A stretch of DNA of 64,000 nucleotides from Apium graveolens (Eukaryota; Streptophyta; Magnoliopsida; Apiales; Apiaceae). The notes beneath the pieces were generated by a model. The model ran no database searches, was not told the origin of the DNA, and saw nothing but the letters and a program-made list of their open reading frames with translations. Location: assembly GCF_009905375.1 (NCBI RefSeq), contig NC_133653.1:70070920-70134919 (forward strand). Direction: 5' to 3'. The first letter of the stretch is position 1, and each line of letters begins with the position of its first letter. A program made the translations under genes and the position numbers. Below are positions 10,692-22,918 of the stretch, one piece after another.

Positions 10692-13626
10692 TATAACGAC
10701 TCGTATATTTTTATTTTATTTCTAATATTTGGAAGTGTAATAAAAGTTTAAGTAAATAAATAAAAGGTGTGTATTGATTTTGGCAGCGGTTACTGATTGT
10801 TATTTAATTATTTATGATTTGTTGATATGTGAGATTGGAATTATGTGATTTATTGGTGAGTTATATGATTTTATTTTGCTTGTAAAAGTGATTTTATTGT
10901 AATTTTAATTCCATAAATATTTGTGTTGTCTTTAAAATTGGTTTTCTAATTTAATAATTTCAATAATTATTTTTAGGACTTTATAAAATTGAGAAATCAA
11001 TATTTCGTTAATTATTCATTTTTAAATGATTTTCTGAGTGTGTTAAATGCTAAAATCCATATTTAATTATGGGAATCTTTAAAAATTATGAAACTTATAT
11101 TTTATTAAATTCGTATTATTCTGAGAATTTTAAAATTATTTTGGAAATTTTTGGAAATGGTTTTACCCGCGCGTTGTTTCGTTATTCGTTAAAAAACGGG
11201 TATAAAGCGTACCTTAAAAATTATTTAAAAATTTCAAAATTTACGTTTTTATTTACTTCGGGATATTTATAATATTTTAACGCTGTTTTCCTAATTTTCG
11301 GAGGTTGTTTTATTCGCACCTCATTCCGTAAATTTTGAGTTTCGGGGCAAAACATATTATCAAACCTTCATATTTATCCCAAACTCTACGTGTCAGCATT
11401 TAGTAAAACTAGTGCTACGTGTTGCACTTCATGGTCATCAGTTAATACGTGGCAGAATTGTATATTTTTTTGTTTTTATTTTTCATTCCCTTCTTTTTCT
11501 TTCCGATCGCAGCATCAATCTCTTGCTCCTTCTCTCTCTATCTCGATCTCTCTCTGCAGTCTCCTCTCTCTCTCCCCTTCTTTATTCTGTCATCTTCTAT
11601 TTTCTTCTCCGTTTCCTTCTTTTCTCCCTTTTTCCCGTTGTTTCCAGCCGTTTTGCTCTCGGTTTATTCCGGTGAGTTCTCCGGCCGAATTTCCGGCGAT
11701 TTCTTTGTTCCCTGTTTGGCTTGTTATATATACTCATGTATATATCTGTGTGTATGATGTGTGTATGTTTAGGTGTGTGTGTGTGTTTAAGCGTGGTTGT
11801 GTGAGTGGTGGTGGAAGGCGGCACCGCCGCCTGTGTTGCTACCCTGTCCGTTTCTGTGGCGCGTTTGCGCGTGTTGAATGATGGGTTCTTGTTCTGTTTT
11901 TTTTACAGATTGTAAATTGGACTATTATAATAATTCTAATAATTTTCTGTAGGATTTTGATTAATATTTATGATATTAATTATTCGGGCGGAATTATTTT
12001 AAGGAATAATCGGTGAAATTTTGCGTTGGAAACCCGAAAATTATCGGGTACCCGTGAAATTTTACCGCCGTCCGCGATGACTTTTACGAGCGGACGGTGG
12101 ACGGTGATGACGATGTTCTGAGTCCTAAATTTTATAAATAAATAAAAAGGATTACGTAAAATATTTTCGGACTTAAATAATTAATTGTGATTGGTGTTGG
12201 GATGTAAGTTGTATAAAAGGATGAAGTAATATTGTGAATTATGTGATTGATGACGTCGATTGTAGTCGACGGGTAGTCTTATAAATAAATAAGATGCTGC
12301 CAAAATTTCCTAAAAATATATTCGAAAATGTACGTATTTATATTATACGTGTTACCCCTATCAATATACTGACTATGTGACTATGTGATAACGAGTTTAT
12401 GTGAATAATAATAATAATACGAGTCGGGTTATCGGATTGAGTTGTTAGGATTTGAGGATATCAAGCATGTCGGTGTAACTAATTAGGGTACTCTGTATTT
12501 GTAGATACCAGTCGAGTTTTCCCAGGATCGAAGTCAGTGTGAAAGCTACTTAGGATTTTGTAAAGCGTTGCAAGGCAAGTACCCCTGACCATTCTTTTAT
12601 GGTTCAGTGCATATGAATAGCTAAATGTTTTATTCTCGTAATGGAACAGAAACGTTTTAAGTTACGTATCCCCTGTAGTTATAATTCACTGTTTTCAAAT
12701 TGTTTTGGGGGAAAAGTAACTTCAAAAGATACCTATCTCGAATGGAATGATTTGTGAAACGGATTTTATATGTGTGCTGGTTAACTAAATGATTTTGAAG
12801 ATAGGTACAAGAGTTTTGAAAACTGGATAAAACGGTCAGATATGGGATACATTGGGGCCAGAGTAGCCTATTGAGGTGGCGTAAGAGGCTAATTCGGTTG
12901 CGCGCACTATAAAACCGATTAGTCCAGCAGGTCAGAGACCTAGCTAGTCTCTGAGTTCCCGAACAGGTAAGTGGGATGGTAGTTAGAGCCGTCTGGTGTT
13001 GATAGCCTGATCAGCTGTCTTCACATATCCGCTATATATCTGATTGGGATTTGTGAATTATATAAGAGCATAATTGGTTGATACAGCGGTTTATTAAAAT
13101 GATTAGCATGCTAAAATTGGACTCTGGTATTACACAGCACACTGCTATGATGTTTTAACAAAGCATGCAAAATAGTGATATCCAGTTACCTTTGATTTTC
13201 ATTATGAAATGTTGATATCATGGTTACAGTACTGTTCCTTTTATTGTTACATTCCAGTTTTTATTCTGTTATTCATATCTTGGTACTGCTGAGCGATTAT
13301 GCTCACCCTTGCAAACTGTTATGTATATTTCGCAGATGCCTAGAAGATCAGTCAGACCGACCCATGTTCTTGCCCCTACTGGACCCGGCTCCCCTAAGAT
13401 AGTTTGTATCAGGCCATGAGGTCTGAGGAATTGCTGAATAAAGTTATAATGTGTTAGATGTTGAATAAAGAGTTTGTAGTATTGAGAACCTGAATTATAC
13501 TTGAACCTGGATCGGATCTTGGTTTGGGGTCAAGTTATTATATTTTAATAATAATTCTGTTGTTTATATTTTTGGTAATTGTGTTTAGTGACGTCAACTC
13601 CTGACCCTGGGGTTGAGGCCGTCACA
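10692..13626 (+). repeat. 3' LTR of A
   Basis: A 2935-bp copy of 1892-4827, starting TATAACGACTCG and ending GTCACA. It contains the same CT-rich tract (about 11510-11640) and the same 21-nt hairpin (12933-12953). Small indels against the 5' LTR are visible, for example in the TG microsatellite and an extra AAT unit near 12410. Confidence 0.93.
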
Positions 13627-14979
13627 TCTATGCTCTATCGGTATCCATACGAATGCTTGAACTCAAGGATTAGATGTGTACTAGAACAAACTCATTTCTT
13701 TTTGCTCTCTCCATCATCTCTCTTGGTAGCTAGGGTTTTATTTAAAGTCTTGCACCCAAAATCAACCACACAAGATATATTATATAGAGAATATAATAAG
13801 AATTATAACTCTAAACTAATTAGGAGTTATTATTAATTTGAAATTCCTATTTGTATAATAATTAAGTCACACTTAATTATTTAACAAATGAATTTCATAA
13901 TTAATATTAGTAAATTCGAATATCAATATATATGTAATTAATTAAGTCATACTTAATTAATATTATAAATAATTTGAATTACTTTAATATAATTTAAATC
14001 CAGTTTAAATTAAATCCTTCAAGCATTCTTTCTGTGTGACCCTATAGGTTATTATTACGCTGGCAACGAATTTTAAATCTAATTTAAAATCGTAAACAAT
14101 GAGCGACATCTAGTAATACATCATTGCTACCCGAGTAATAATAATTGAATCGGTGATCGATTAAACCTTTCGTGAATAATGTACAATATAATATAATCCC
14201 TTTAACCACATATTATAGATTAAACTAGAGACATGTAATGTGTCATCCTCATCAATGTTTAATCTAGGTTTCCTTGATCAATGAGTAGACTATCATATCA
14301 AATCAACATTTGAGCGTGGCCACGCATTTCATAATCTAGCTCACACAAGAGGCCAATAATATCACTCCTAAAATAGGAGGGTTAATTCCCATCTAGATCA
14401 TTCATATTTCTCATACGATTCATAATATACCCAATGTCCACTTTTATCATTACCCAGTCAAGGATAACTTTTAACGGAATCGATGTATATTAATTCTCGT
14501 ATAAAAATATAATGACTTCAGGTCTAAGAACCATTACATCATTATCACTGTGAGAATTACTTATGACATAACAGACATGTAGAATCTCAGATTGGGTATG
14601 TCCAGCACCATGTACATATACATATGCCTGTGTTTTTGACTTTAGTATCAATATACCTATGATCAATGAGATGTGATCATTAGTCAACAAACACACCAGT
14701 CTGAATGCATTATTATTATTATATCTTAATAATAATACTCGACTAGGGACCTTTAGGAATATTGATACTATTCTCATAATCTCATTTCTAAGTCACGTAC
14801 TTAGAGATATAGAATTGCATATCATATTCCAAGGATAATTATTAATCTAACATTTATATCGCAGTAAATTAAGAATTAATAAATTATAAAGAGAATAATC
14901 GATAGGACATAAACATTAATAATCCTAATGTCTTAAACTAAAACATCATAGTGTTGTCTCTAGGGCACAAACACTAACA
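13627..14979 (-). repeat. 3' LTR of E, inner part (split by A)
   Basis: This part resumes E's 3' LTR at TCTATGCTCTATC after element A and ends in plus orientation with CACTAACA at 14979. It aligns end to end with about 31891-33239. The sense start contains GTGCCCTAGAGACAACA, seen in Angela/Tork-like LTRs. It holds no coding sequence; the open frame at 14490-14777 is not protein-like. Confidence 0.9.
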
Positions 14980-14992
14980 ATCTCCCACTTGC
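14980..14992 (-). other. Polypurine tract of E
   Basis: Sense CAAGTGGGAGAT lies immediately before the LTR start TGTTAGTG. This is the standard Copia plus-strand primer and sets the element's orientation as minus. Confidence 0.8.
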
Positions 14993-15332
14993 ACTAGAGC
15001 CAATCACCCATGTATCTAATACTCATGGAACTAGTATGACCATCGTACTTCTGCTGCGAGAAAGCCTTAGTCAGTGGTTCTGCAACACTATCATTACTAA
15101 GCACTTTACCTTTATATCTCCGTAATCATTAATCTCATTAATAAGGCGATATTGCCTAAGGACATGCCTAAACAGTCTCTATGGCTGTTTCAAAAAAATA
15201 TCAATATATTCGGCTTCCACAGAATCGTCAATGTTCTTACTGTGAACTATTCAAGCTAACATCAATTATATTTAGACAAAACACAAAACAGACATAAACT
15301 CATAATCATCCTTGTCTATCCAAAAATTAGGT

Positions 15333-16456
15333 TCAGAAACTAGTATTAGTGTAACCCTTTACAACCAGTTCCCTATCTTCTCCATACACCAAAAATAAAT
15401 ATTTAGTCCTCTTTAAGTACTTAAGAATTTTCTTGAAAACTATCAAGTGACCCTCACCTGGATTAGACTGGTATCTGATCATCATGCTCAAAGTATACGA
15501 AACATCAGGATAAATACATATCATTGTACACATTATAGATCCAATTGCTGACGCATCTGGAACTTTCTCATACGGCCCTTATCATATAATGATTTAAGGG
15601 AAAATTATCTTTTGAGATCACTATCCCATGAGACATCGAAACATATCCTTTATTTGTCTCTTGCATCATAAAATGATGTAATACTTTATCAATATATGTA
15701 TTCAGACTAGGTCGATTAATCTTTCCAATCTATCTCTATAAATCTTGATCCCTAATATGTAGGTAGCAACGCCTAAGTCTTTCACTAAGAAACTATTTCT
15801 CAACCAAGTCTTAACATCCTGTAGAGAAGGTATGCCATTCCTTATTTGTTATATGTCATCTACATATAATACTAGGAATGTCACATGGCTCCCACTAACC
15901 TTATTGCAAACACATGGTTCATCTTCGTTTTGAATAAAGCCAAAATGAATATCCATTCTCCTTGAGGCTTGCTTCAATCTATAAATAGATAGAAGCAACT
16001 TACAAACTATCTTAGCAAACTTTGGATCGACAAAACCCTCAGGTTGTATCATATATACATCATGTTCAAGGCTCTCATATAAGAAAGCAGTTTTGACATC
16101 CGTTTGCTAAATCTCATAGTCAAAGTAAGCAACTATTGCTAACAAAATCCTAATGGACTTGACATAGTAGCCGATGAAAAAGTCTCATCATAGTCTATAC
16201 CATGAATTTGTTTGAAACTTTTTGCCACTAGTCGTGTCTTTTAAGTTTGTACTTTACCATCCATGTCAGTTTTCTTCTTGAAAACCCATTTACACCCTAT
16301 AGGTTTTACCACTTCGAGTGGATCAACTAAAGTCAGTACTTTATTTTGATACATGGATTCTATCTCGGATTTCATGGCCTTTAGCCATCTCTTGGAGTCT
16401 GAACTGTTCATAGCATCTTGGTAGGTGAGAGGCTTATCATTATCCGTAAGCATCAC
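15333..16456 (-). pseudogene. Reverse transcriptase/RNase H remnants of E
   Basis: These are fragments of a Copia pol in order on the minus strand. 16456-16241 is the RT entry region (WLKAMKSEIESM, KPIGCKWVFKKK). 16052-15849 is the RT core including the Copia active-site block FLVLYVDDI. 15533-15333 is the RT end and start of RNase H (YQSNPGEGH, LKYLKRTKYLFLVYG). Stops and frameshifts separate the pieces. The YVDD active site is still readable although the gene is dead. Residue patterns fit Angela/Tork-like Copia, judged from memory of family motifs rather than a search. Confidence 0.8.
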
Positions 16457-17470
16457 ATCACCATCTTGAGTAAAAAGAAATTCATAATTTCTCCCGGGCT
16501 CATGATGAATCCTACTAGATCTAGGAATAACCTGTGTTTCTTGGACATGATTACTTTCAACATTTTAATGTACATCCTGATCTTATTCCAACCCTGGTTC
16601 AGTGTTATCATGTGGTTCTCGATCTTTATCAAGATGTATTATCCTCCCATTGAGTTTCTTAGAAAGTAATTCTTCCTCAAGAAATACAGCGGCCCGAGCA
16701 ACAAACACTTTGTTCCCGGAAGGATTATAAAAACTATACCCTAGACTCACTTCGGTATCCCATAAAATAGCATATATCTAATTTTGGTCCAAGCTTGTCA
16801 GAGGCTAAACGTTTGACAAACGTTTCACGTCCCCAAATTTTCATAAATGACATGCTATGACATTCATTACTCTATATCTCATACTGAGTATTTTGAACCG
16901 CTTTAGTCGGAACTTGCTTAAGTGTATATACAGCTGTTTCTAGAACATAACCCTAGAAATTGAATGGAAGATCCGTTTGACTCATCATCAATCGCACTAT
17001 GTCCAACAAGGTACGATTTCTCCTCTCAGAATCTTTATTCCATTGAGGTGTTCCAGAAGGAGTAAGTTATGATACACTATCACACTCCTTCAAGAAACTT
17101 TTGAAATTGAGGATTAAGTATTCTCCTTTACGATCTGATCGTAAAACTTTTATACTTTTCCCTTATTTTCTTTTGTACTTCGGCCTTATATTCTTTGAAC
17201 ATTTCAAAAGAATCGGATTTGTTTATCATAAGAACCACATATCTATATCTACTGAAATCATCAGTAAATGTTATGAAGTAGTATAGGCCCCCCTTGCCAT
17301 CATACGCATTCGACCATATACATCATTATGTATAAGTCATAATCGTTCGGTGGCCCTTTCACCTGATTAGGTAAAAGAAGCTTTAGTCATTTTACCAATG
17401 AGAAAAAGTTCGCATCTTCCATATGATTCAAAATCAAACTTATCCAAGTATTCATCTATATATAACTCAT
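16457..17470 (-). pseudogene. Integrase remnant of E
   Basis: Conceptual minus-strand translation around 17000-17130 shows a Copia integrase core: an SDRKGEYL-like second catalytic Asp block, then GTPQWN and SERRNRTLLDIV carrying the catalytic Glu. Several stops interrupt it. The region towards 16457 is the linker before RT, with a recognisable conserved WGRE-type segment near 16830. It is decayed throughout and non-functional. Confidence 0.65.
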
Positions 17471-18620
17471 AAATGCATTTCTCATTAATATGGCCTAACG
17501 ACAATGCTAGAGGTAATGTTTGATTTGAGTCAACTTAGAACATATAAATTTTTAACTAATTGTGCAACATTAAGTCTTATCATTGAAATAGAATAAACAA
17601 CTATTGTTTATTTATTTAAAATGAAAACCTTTCTTGTCCTAACAAGAAATTGACTTAATGTATCCGCTAAAGGCAGGCACGTAATTAACAATTTATCAAG
17701 TTCTCAATCTCGCTTTATGGGCAAAATTAGGTATCGAGTTCCTTCAACTAGAGCAACAACTTTTGCTCCAATTCTAACCCTATACCTGAAGCTTGACCAT
17801 TGCTAGTCTTCTTCTTTAGATCTTCCAAATAAGCTCGATAATTTAACTTCCATTCATCCAGTTATTTCCACAGAAATGACAATCATCTCCTTTAGCAACA
17901 CCACTATTAGGCTTCAAAAGCCCTTTGGGATTGGACTTTGGTTTGGCACCAAAAAAGATCAAATCTTCACCTTTCCTATCCACTTTCCTTTCCCATTTGC
18001 ATTCCATGTGTACATCATCAATATGGACGTAATTCATGCCTTTACCGTGTCATTTTCAGCAGTTCTAAACATGCTTAACAACTTAGTGAGTGTTCTGTCT
18101 ATCTCATTCCTTTTGTTCTTAACAAAATGAGAATATAAGTTGTTCAAAGATCATTTGATCAAATCAAACTGAGTCTCTAGACCATTCTTGAAACCCAAAA
18201 TATCAAGATACATATGCCTATCACCTTTAGATAATGTGGTCCAACCGGATATGATTCTCCCATTAATGCAAAAGTATGGTACGTTATTATTGTCAAATCT
18301 TTTTGACGAGCCTATCCTTCAAACATCTTTTGAAGGTGCTCAATCATATCATAAGCATCATTATGCTCTTGTTTCTTCTAAAGCTCAGCACTCATAATTA
18401 CAAGCATGAGATATAAAACATTAGTTGCATAATTAATTTGCTTCTGGTAAGCATTTTGTTCTGCACATGTTTCATTCTCAGCTAGAAGAAATAAGGGAGG
18501 GGTTTGAGTGACATCCTTGAACCCGAGGACAATCTTCAAGTTCCCATGTCAATCGAGGAGATTATTTCATGTCAGCTTATCCTTCTCAAGGACTATTACA
18601 TAGAGAAGGTATTTGTGTTA
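17471..18620 (-). pseudogene. Gag/protease remnant of E
   Basis: Reading the minus strand, about 18600-18500 gives a Copia Gag start region resembling a DKLT...LD...NLKIVL pattern. A Gag body follows at 18400-18050, including a near-readable TLTKLLSMFRTAE helix. The first half of a CCHC knuckle (CHFCG) lies near 17870-17885. The protease region that should follow is too degraded to place. Multiple stops occur, and the longest open piece is 17843-18037. Confidence 0.6.
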
Positions 18621-20219
18621 TTTGTCATTTGATATCTACAATATTAAAGTACATAAAATTACTTAGTCTACGAATGATCATTAAATTATGTTCAAGTGAT
18701 TATTCATATATATATACACACAATATATATCTCTCAATATTTTTATCAAATCAATAGCCCTAACTATTAATTCGGAAAGAATATCTTCTATATCCTTTCT
18801 AGTGAGCCAAGATCCATATTTCACCATGCGTTAGGTCAGCTTTGGCTTTTCTCCTAAAACATGATTATTTAGGTAAACAACATTTGTCAATTATATCAAC
18901 TATATAACTCTTGGATAGTTTGGTGGAACAACATTTGTTCATATTTATCTAATAAATCTCGCCAAACACTATGCCTCTAAGTTCATAATCTTATTGTGGT
19001 AACTTAGTTAAGTCAAACCCAATAGTCAAAAGTATCAATATACTTCAACACATCTCCCACGATAGATGGGAGTACCTCGCTTTGGTGAACCCACTCCTTA
19101 TCGATCCAGGGTTAACGCATTAGACTTATTGGAAGGCATCCGATCAACTTAATATTAACTTTAGGGTTTTGTTAATTTTAAAACAATCATGATCCCATCA
19201 TAAAGAGATTTCCAATTTTTCCTTGAATAAAATACTTCAAATCAATATTCGTCAATGGTTTGATTTCCAAGTAGTGGGGGAGTCATAACGGTCTCGCTTA
19301 AAACCCACAACCTTACAAGTTCAAAGAACTCACTTTTGACAAAATCGCCCCATATCAGAAACAAAGAAAATTTGTATTTTATTCCATGTTTCATAAACAC
19401 AAGAATCTCATAATCATTTTTTCATTTTCAAATCTTGAATCGTTACAAATTTTATCTTGTTTAGCAAGCATGGCATGGGTGTCGTATCTAATACATACAA
19501 TCTTAATTTAATTAAGCATGCATCTTTATAAACTACTCTACACATACATTCATCATATGCTCATATATATGTAAAGTGCAATAAATAAATGTGGTTGTTT
19601 ATGGATTTATCCTATGTGATCTTCATCAAGCTAATGACAAAGATCTAGGTCAATCTAAGGTGAAAAATAAATACAGGCTAACTATTACATGTCTTCTTTC
19701 TTGTATTGCTTCCTTGGATGGCCTCCATGTGAAATTACCCTTCCTTGATCTTTAAATCTTCATGTTTTCATGTACATTACACGAATGAAAAATAAAAAAC
19801 TAATATAATGTACTTACAATAAGAACTCGAGTTACATTCGAGATTTAATAATTACAAGATTAAATGACATGCAAGCCGTATTTAATAAACCAAAACCATT
19901 GACCTAAGGTCATAAGCCATAACCATCCACCATGCTCAATTAACACAAAATAACATGTTAAAACACATAATCTGATCTTAACATATCATACCCATCATGA
20001 TCTAATCATTAAAACCAAATATTGAAAAAATCAGAAAATTCGAAATTAAATATGATAACATTAAATCGCAAATTACAGGGCCTAAACAACGTGAAACGCC
20101 TTACAAATCGGACACCAGACACAGATTTCAGTAAATCCGCTGCATCCGATTCAGAATCGTGTCAAATACGAATCTCATAATAAGAACAAACACAAAACAT
20201 GTATATATCAGTACATATA
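18621..20219 (-). other. Noncoding leader of E
   Basis: About 1.6 kb between the decayed gag of E and the insertion point of B; it continues as 31475-31676 on the other side. I see no domain, RNA gene or further LTR in it. It is AT-rich with no long open frame. The combined leader of about 1.8 kb is long for a Copia element and might conceal a further decayed insertion. Confidence 0.5.
20215..20219. repeat. Target site duplication of B, left copy (ATATA)
   Basis: ATATA precedes the TGATAAGTGG start of B and is repeated at 31475-31479 after its last base. The match is perfect, although the AT-rich sequence makes it weaker evidence on its own. Confidence 0.8.
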
Positions 20220-20463
20220 TGATAAGTGGCATTTTATACCACTTAGAACATCTTAAAATGGCTTAAAATTGGTGCCTTGAAATCAAGTATTTTGTGTATT
20301 TGATGCATTTTTCTAGTGTTTATGCATTTCAGCGTATTAGTTGCATTTCGGAGGAGTAATCATCAAGAATAAGCCTTCGCATGTGTTCACCATTGAGAGA
20401 GGAAAGGAAGGGGCAGATTACGGCGAAGAAACGGAGCAAACTCAAGATTTTTCCAGTAGGGTC

Positions 20464-20541
20464 CTGAGCGCCCGCTCAGCAATGCTGAGCGGCCGCGCAG
20501 AAAGCTGAGCGCCCGCTCAGCTATGCTGAGCGGCCACGCAG
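20464..20541 (+). repeat. GC-rich palindrome array in the 5' LTR of B
   Basis: Two head-to-tail units of about 38 bp. Each contains CTGAGCGCCCGCTCAGC (arms GCTGAGCG/CGCTCAGC around a CC loop) followed by a GCTGAGCGGCCGCGCAG-like half. It stands out strongly against AT-rich surroundings. The same cassette occurs in the 3' LTR (30274-30352) and, with shared flanks CCAGT and GGGTCGG, in the spacer before the third ORF (27324-27403). Confidence 0.9.
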
Positions 20542-20621
20542 GGTCGGGAAATTAAATAGTTATTTTTAGACTTCTACTTCTGTTTGGCTTCCACTTCTAT
20601 GTAATCTGAGTTTTATGGGAC

Positions 20622-20630
20622 TATTATAAG
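20622..20630 (+). promoter_or_regulatory. TATA-like box in the LTR of B
   Basis: TATTATAAG lies about 80 bp downstream of the GC-rich palindrome array, a plausible LTR promoter position in the 5' third of the LTR. The partner LTR has the same sequence near 30433-30441. No transcription start can be read from sequence alone. Confidence 0.4.
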
Positions 20631-21667
20631 TAGATTTAGAGACGTTTTCACGAGAGAGGATCGTGGTATTAAGTAAGGAGCGAAGGAGATAAGGAAGAAG
20701 ACCGTTTTAGCACACAGCAACGAAGAGGAAGCATATTTTCTTGTGATTCTTATTTCATTGTAACATTGGATGCTAGTTTTCTTACTTTGAACCTATTTAC
20801 TCTTGTGACGTACTCTGGTTTAATATAATTAGTTTAGTTATTACTTTCTTGTGTTTGTTTATCATGATTTCATATGAACCCATGATGACGATGAGTGCTA
20901 TTATGGGCTAATCGTGATCATGGGGTCGCAACGGATTTACTATGGAATTCTTTAGTTAATTGTTAATACATTAGTGTGTGATGATTGTATGATATCTAGT
21001 ATTGGTTGTGCATATTCGTCTTATGTGCGTCGCGAACATATAAGATAGGGTGTTAATCTCGTGTGAAGTGACGGTGGATCTTGAGATTTAGAACTTCCCA
21101 TGCTAGCATAGGTTCATATATGATGTGCATGATTAGTGGGTAACTCTAACAGTTTTATTCGCCCTGTGTAATCAAAAGGAATAACTGGTGCTTAAATCGT
21201 TGTGTTGTCAATTTCTGTAGACATATAGGAACTCAGCATAATTGATGCCTATTCAATTTCTATCTTAATTGTGGATGCTTGGTAGAATGGTATTAGTACA
21301 ATGAAAGTTGGCTTTTATCAGTTTCGTGTTATTCGATTAATATCATCACTGTCACATGCTAAAGGTAATAACAATAGCTATTGAAGGAAGTAGTAATGAA
21401 GTTGTGATCTCATGAGTGTTTTAATATTGTTAATTTGAATTGTTAATTAAGTGATTAATTAAGTAATTAATTGTAGTTAATATTTAGTCAACAATTCTAA
21501 GTGTTAGTGTCTTAACATTAGGAAGTAATCATACATTGGTGCGTGAGTTTAATTAAACAATAATTAGTCTGAGTCTCTGTGGGAATGAACTAGAAAGTAT
21601 TCTATATTACTTGCGAACGCGTATACTTGCGTGAATATTAGCGCGTGTTTTCGCCCTAACAAGTTTT

Positions 21668-21685
21668 TGGCGCCGCTGCCGGGGA
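21668..21685 (+). other. Primer binding site of B (tRNA-Asp type)
   Basis: TGGCGCCGCTGCCGGGGA lies six bases after the LTR end. It is complementary, with one mismatch, to the 3' end of plant tRNA-Asp, the primer characteristic of Athila and related elements. It is not a tRNA gene. Confidence 0.85.
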
Positions 21686-22918
21686 CTCGGCGTATTTGTT
21701 TAGTTTATGTACTTACCATCATTGGTCATTAGGACTCAGTGATTAGGACGTAGTAGTTACTTATTGTTTCCGGTTGTGTTTCAGGTACTTTAGCGAGCGT
21801 TTATGCAAACTCGTTCTCGTACTCGCAAGAGGACTTCAGATATAGCTGAGGAGACAGACGAAGTTCTTGATATTCCGGAGAAGATAGATTTTGAAGATTC
21901 GGATTAAGGAACCGAGCAGAAAGAACCAGTAAACATGGGTGATCATATTGTTCAGGCTGATCCAGCACTTATGGACTTTTCTCGGCCAAATATTGATGAC
22001 ATTCAGTCAAGCATTCTTCATCCGGCTATTCAAGATAACATCTTTGAAATCAAGCCGGGCACTATTCAGATGGTGCAGAATTCTGTTTCTTTTGGAGGAG
22101 TTGCGACTGAAGACCCCAACATGCACATAAGGAATTTTGTCGAGATCTGCAGCACTTTCAAGTATAATGGCGTGACTGATGAAGCTATCAAGCTGAGGCT
22201 TTTCCCATTCTCACTGAGGGACAAAGCTAAGGACTGGTTACATTCTGAATCAGCTGGGTCCATCACTACTTGGCAAGATCTTGCGTAAAAGTTTCTGGTG
22301 AAGTTTTATCTGATGGCAAAGACTGCTGCTATGAGGAGTGCTCTTACTCAGTTTGCGCAGCAACCTACAGAATCTATGTGCGAAGCTTGGGAACGCTTCA
22401 AGGAAATGTTGAGGAAGTGTCCACATCATGGAATGCCCAATTGGATGGTGATCACTGGTTTCTATAATGGTTTGGGGGCCCAATCTCGGCCCATGCTCGA
22501 TGCAGCAGCTGGAGGCGCCTTATGGGCTAAAAGCTATACTGAGGCTTATAATCTTATCGAGACTATGGCTGCAAATGAGCATCAAAACCCAACTCAGAGG
22601 ATGATGCCTGGGAAGGTAGCAGGTATTCTGGAAGTCGATGCAGCCACCGCTATTACAGCGCAGCTTCAAGCGCTGTCAATGAAGGTTGATTCTCTGGCTA
22701 CATATGGAGGTAATCAAATAGCTATGGTTTGTGAGATTTGTGCAGGTTCTCATGCTACGGATCAGTTTTCTCTTGTCAATGAATCTGTTCAGTATGTGAA
22801 TAATTATCAGTGACAACAGCAGCCTGTGCCAGCTACTTATCATCCTAATAACAGAAATCATCCAAATTTCAGATGGGGTAATAATTAGAATGCTATTCAG
22901 CCACCATATCAGCAAGGT

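Larger units (their letters stand above)
1892..13626 (+). mobile_element. Element A: Tekay/Del-like chromodomain Gypsy retrotransposon
   Basis: A complete 11.7-kb Gypsy element on the plus strand inserted into the 3' LTR of E. It has 2.9-kb LTRs (1892-4827 and 10692-13626), a primer site complementary to initiator tRNA-Met, a gag-pol frame of the chromovirus type ending in a chromodomain, and a polypurine tract. The flanking 5 bases are TCTAC on the left and TCTAT on the right, a target duplication with one later change; the empty site in the other LTR of E reads TCTAT. The LTR termini are TA...CA rather than TG...CA. gag-pol has several stops and at least two frameshifts, so A is not autonomous. 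Its LTR and proteins are close to those of D. Confidence 0.93.
20220..21661 (+). repeat. 5' LTR of B
   Basis: A 1442-bp LTR, TGATAAGTGG...CTAACA, matching 30030-31474 with few differences. Notable parts are a GC-rich hairpin array at 20464-20541, then a TATA-like box at 20622-20630. The rest is AT-rich and noncoding. Confidence 0.93.

Noticed and set aside
20464..20541. GC-rich hairpins considered as a terminator or tRNA-like structure
   Set aside because: No cloverleaf or U-tract; the same cassette recurs in both LTRs and before ORF3, which fits an element-specific cis signal better.
21668..21685. tRNA-like sequence after the B LTR
   Set aside because: It is the complement of a tRNA 3' end only (primer site), with no tRNA body. 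The same applies to the tRNA-Met primer sites of A, C, D and E.
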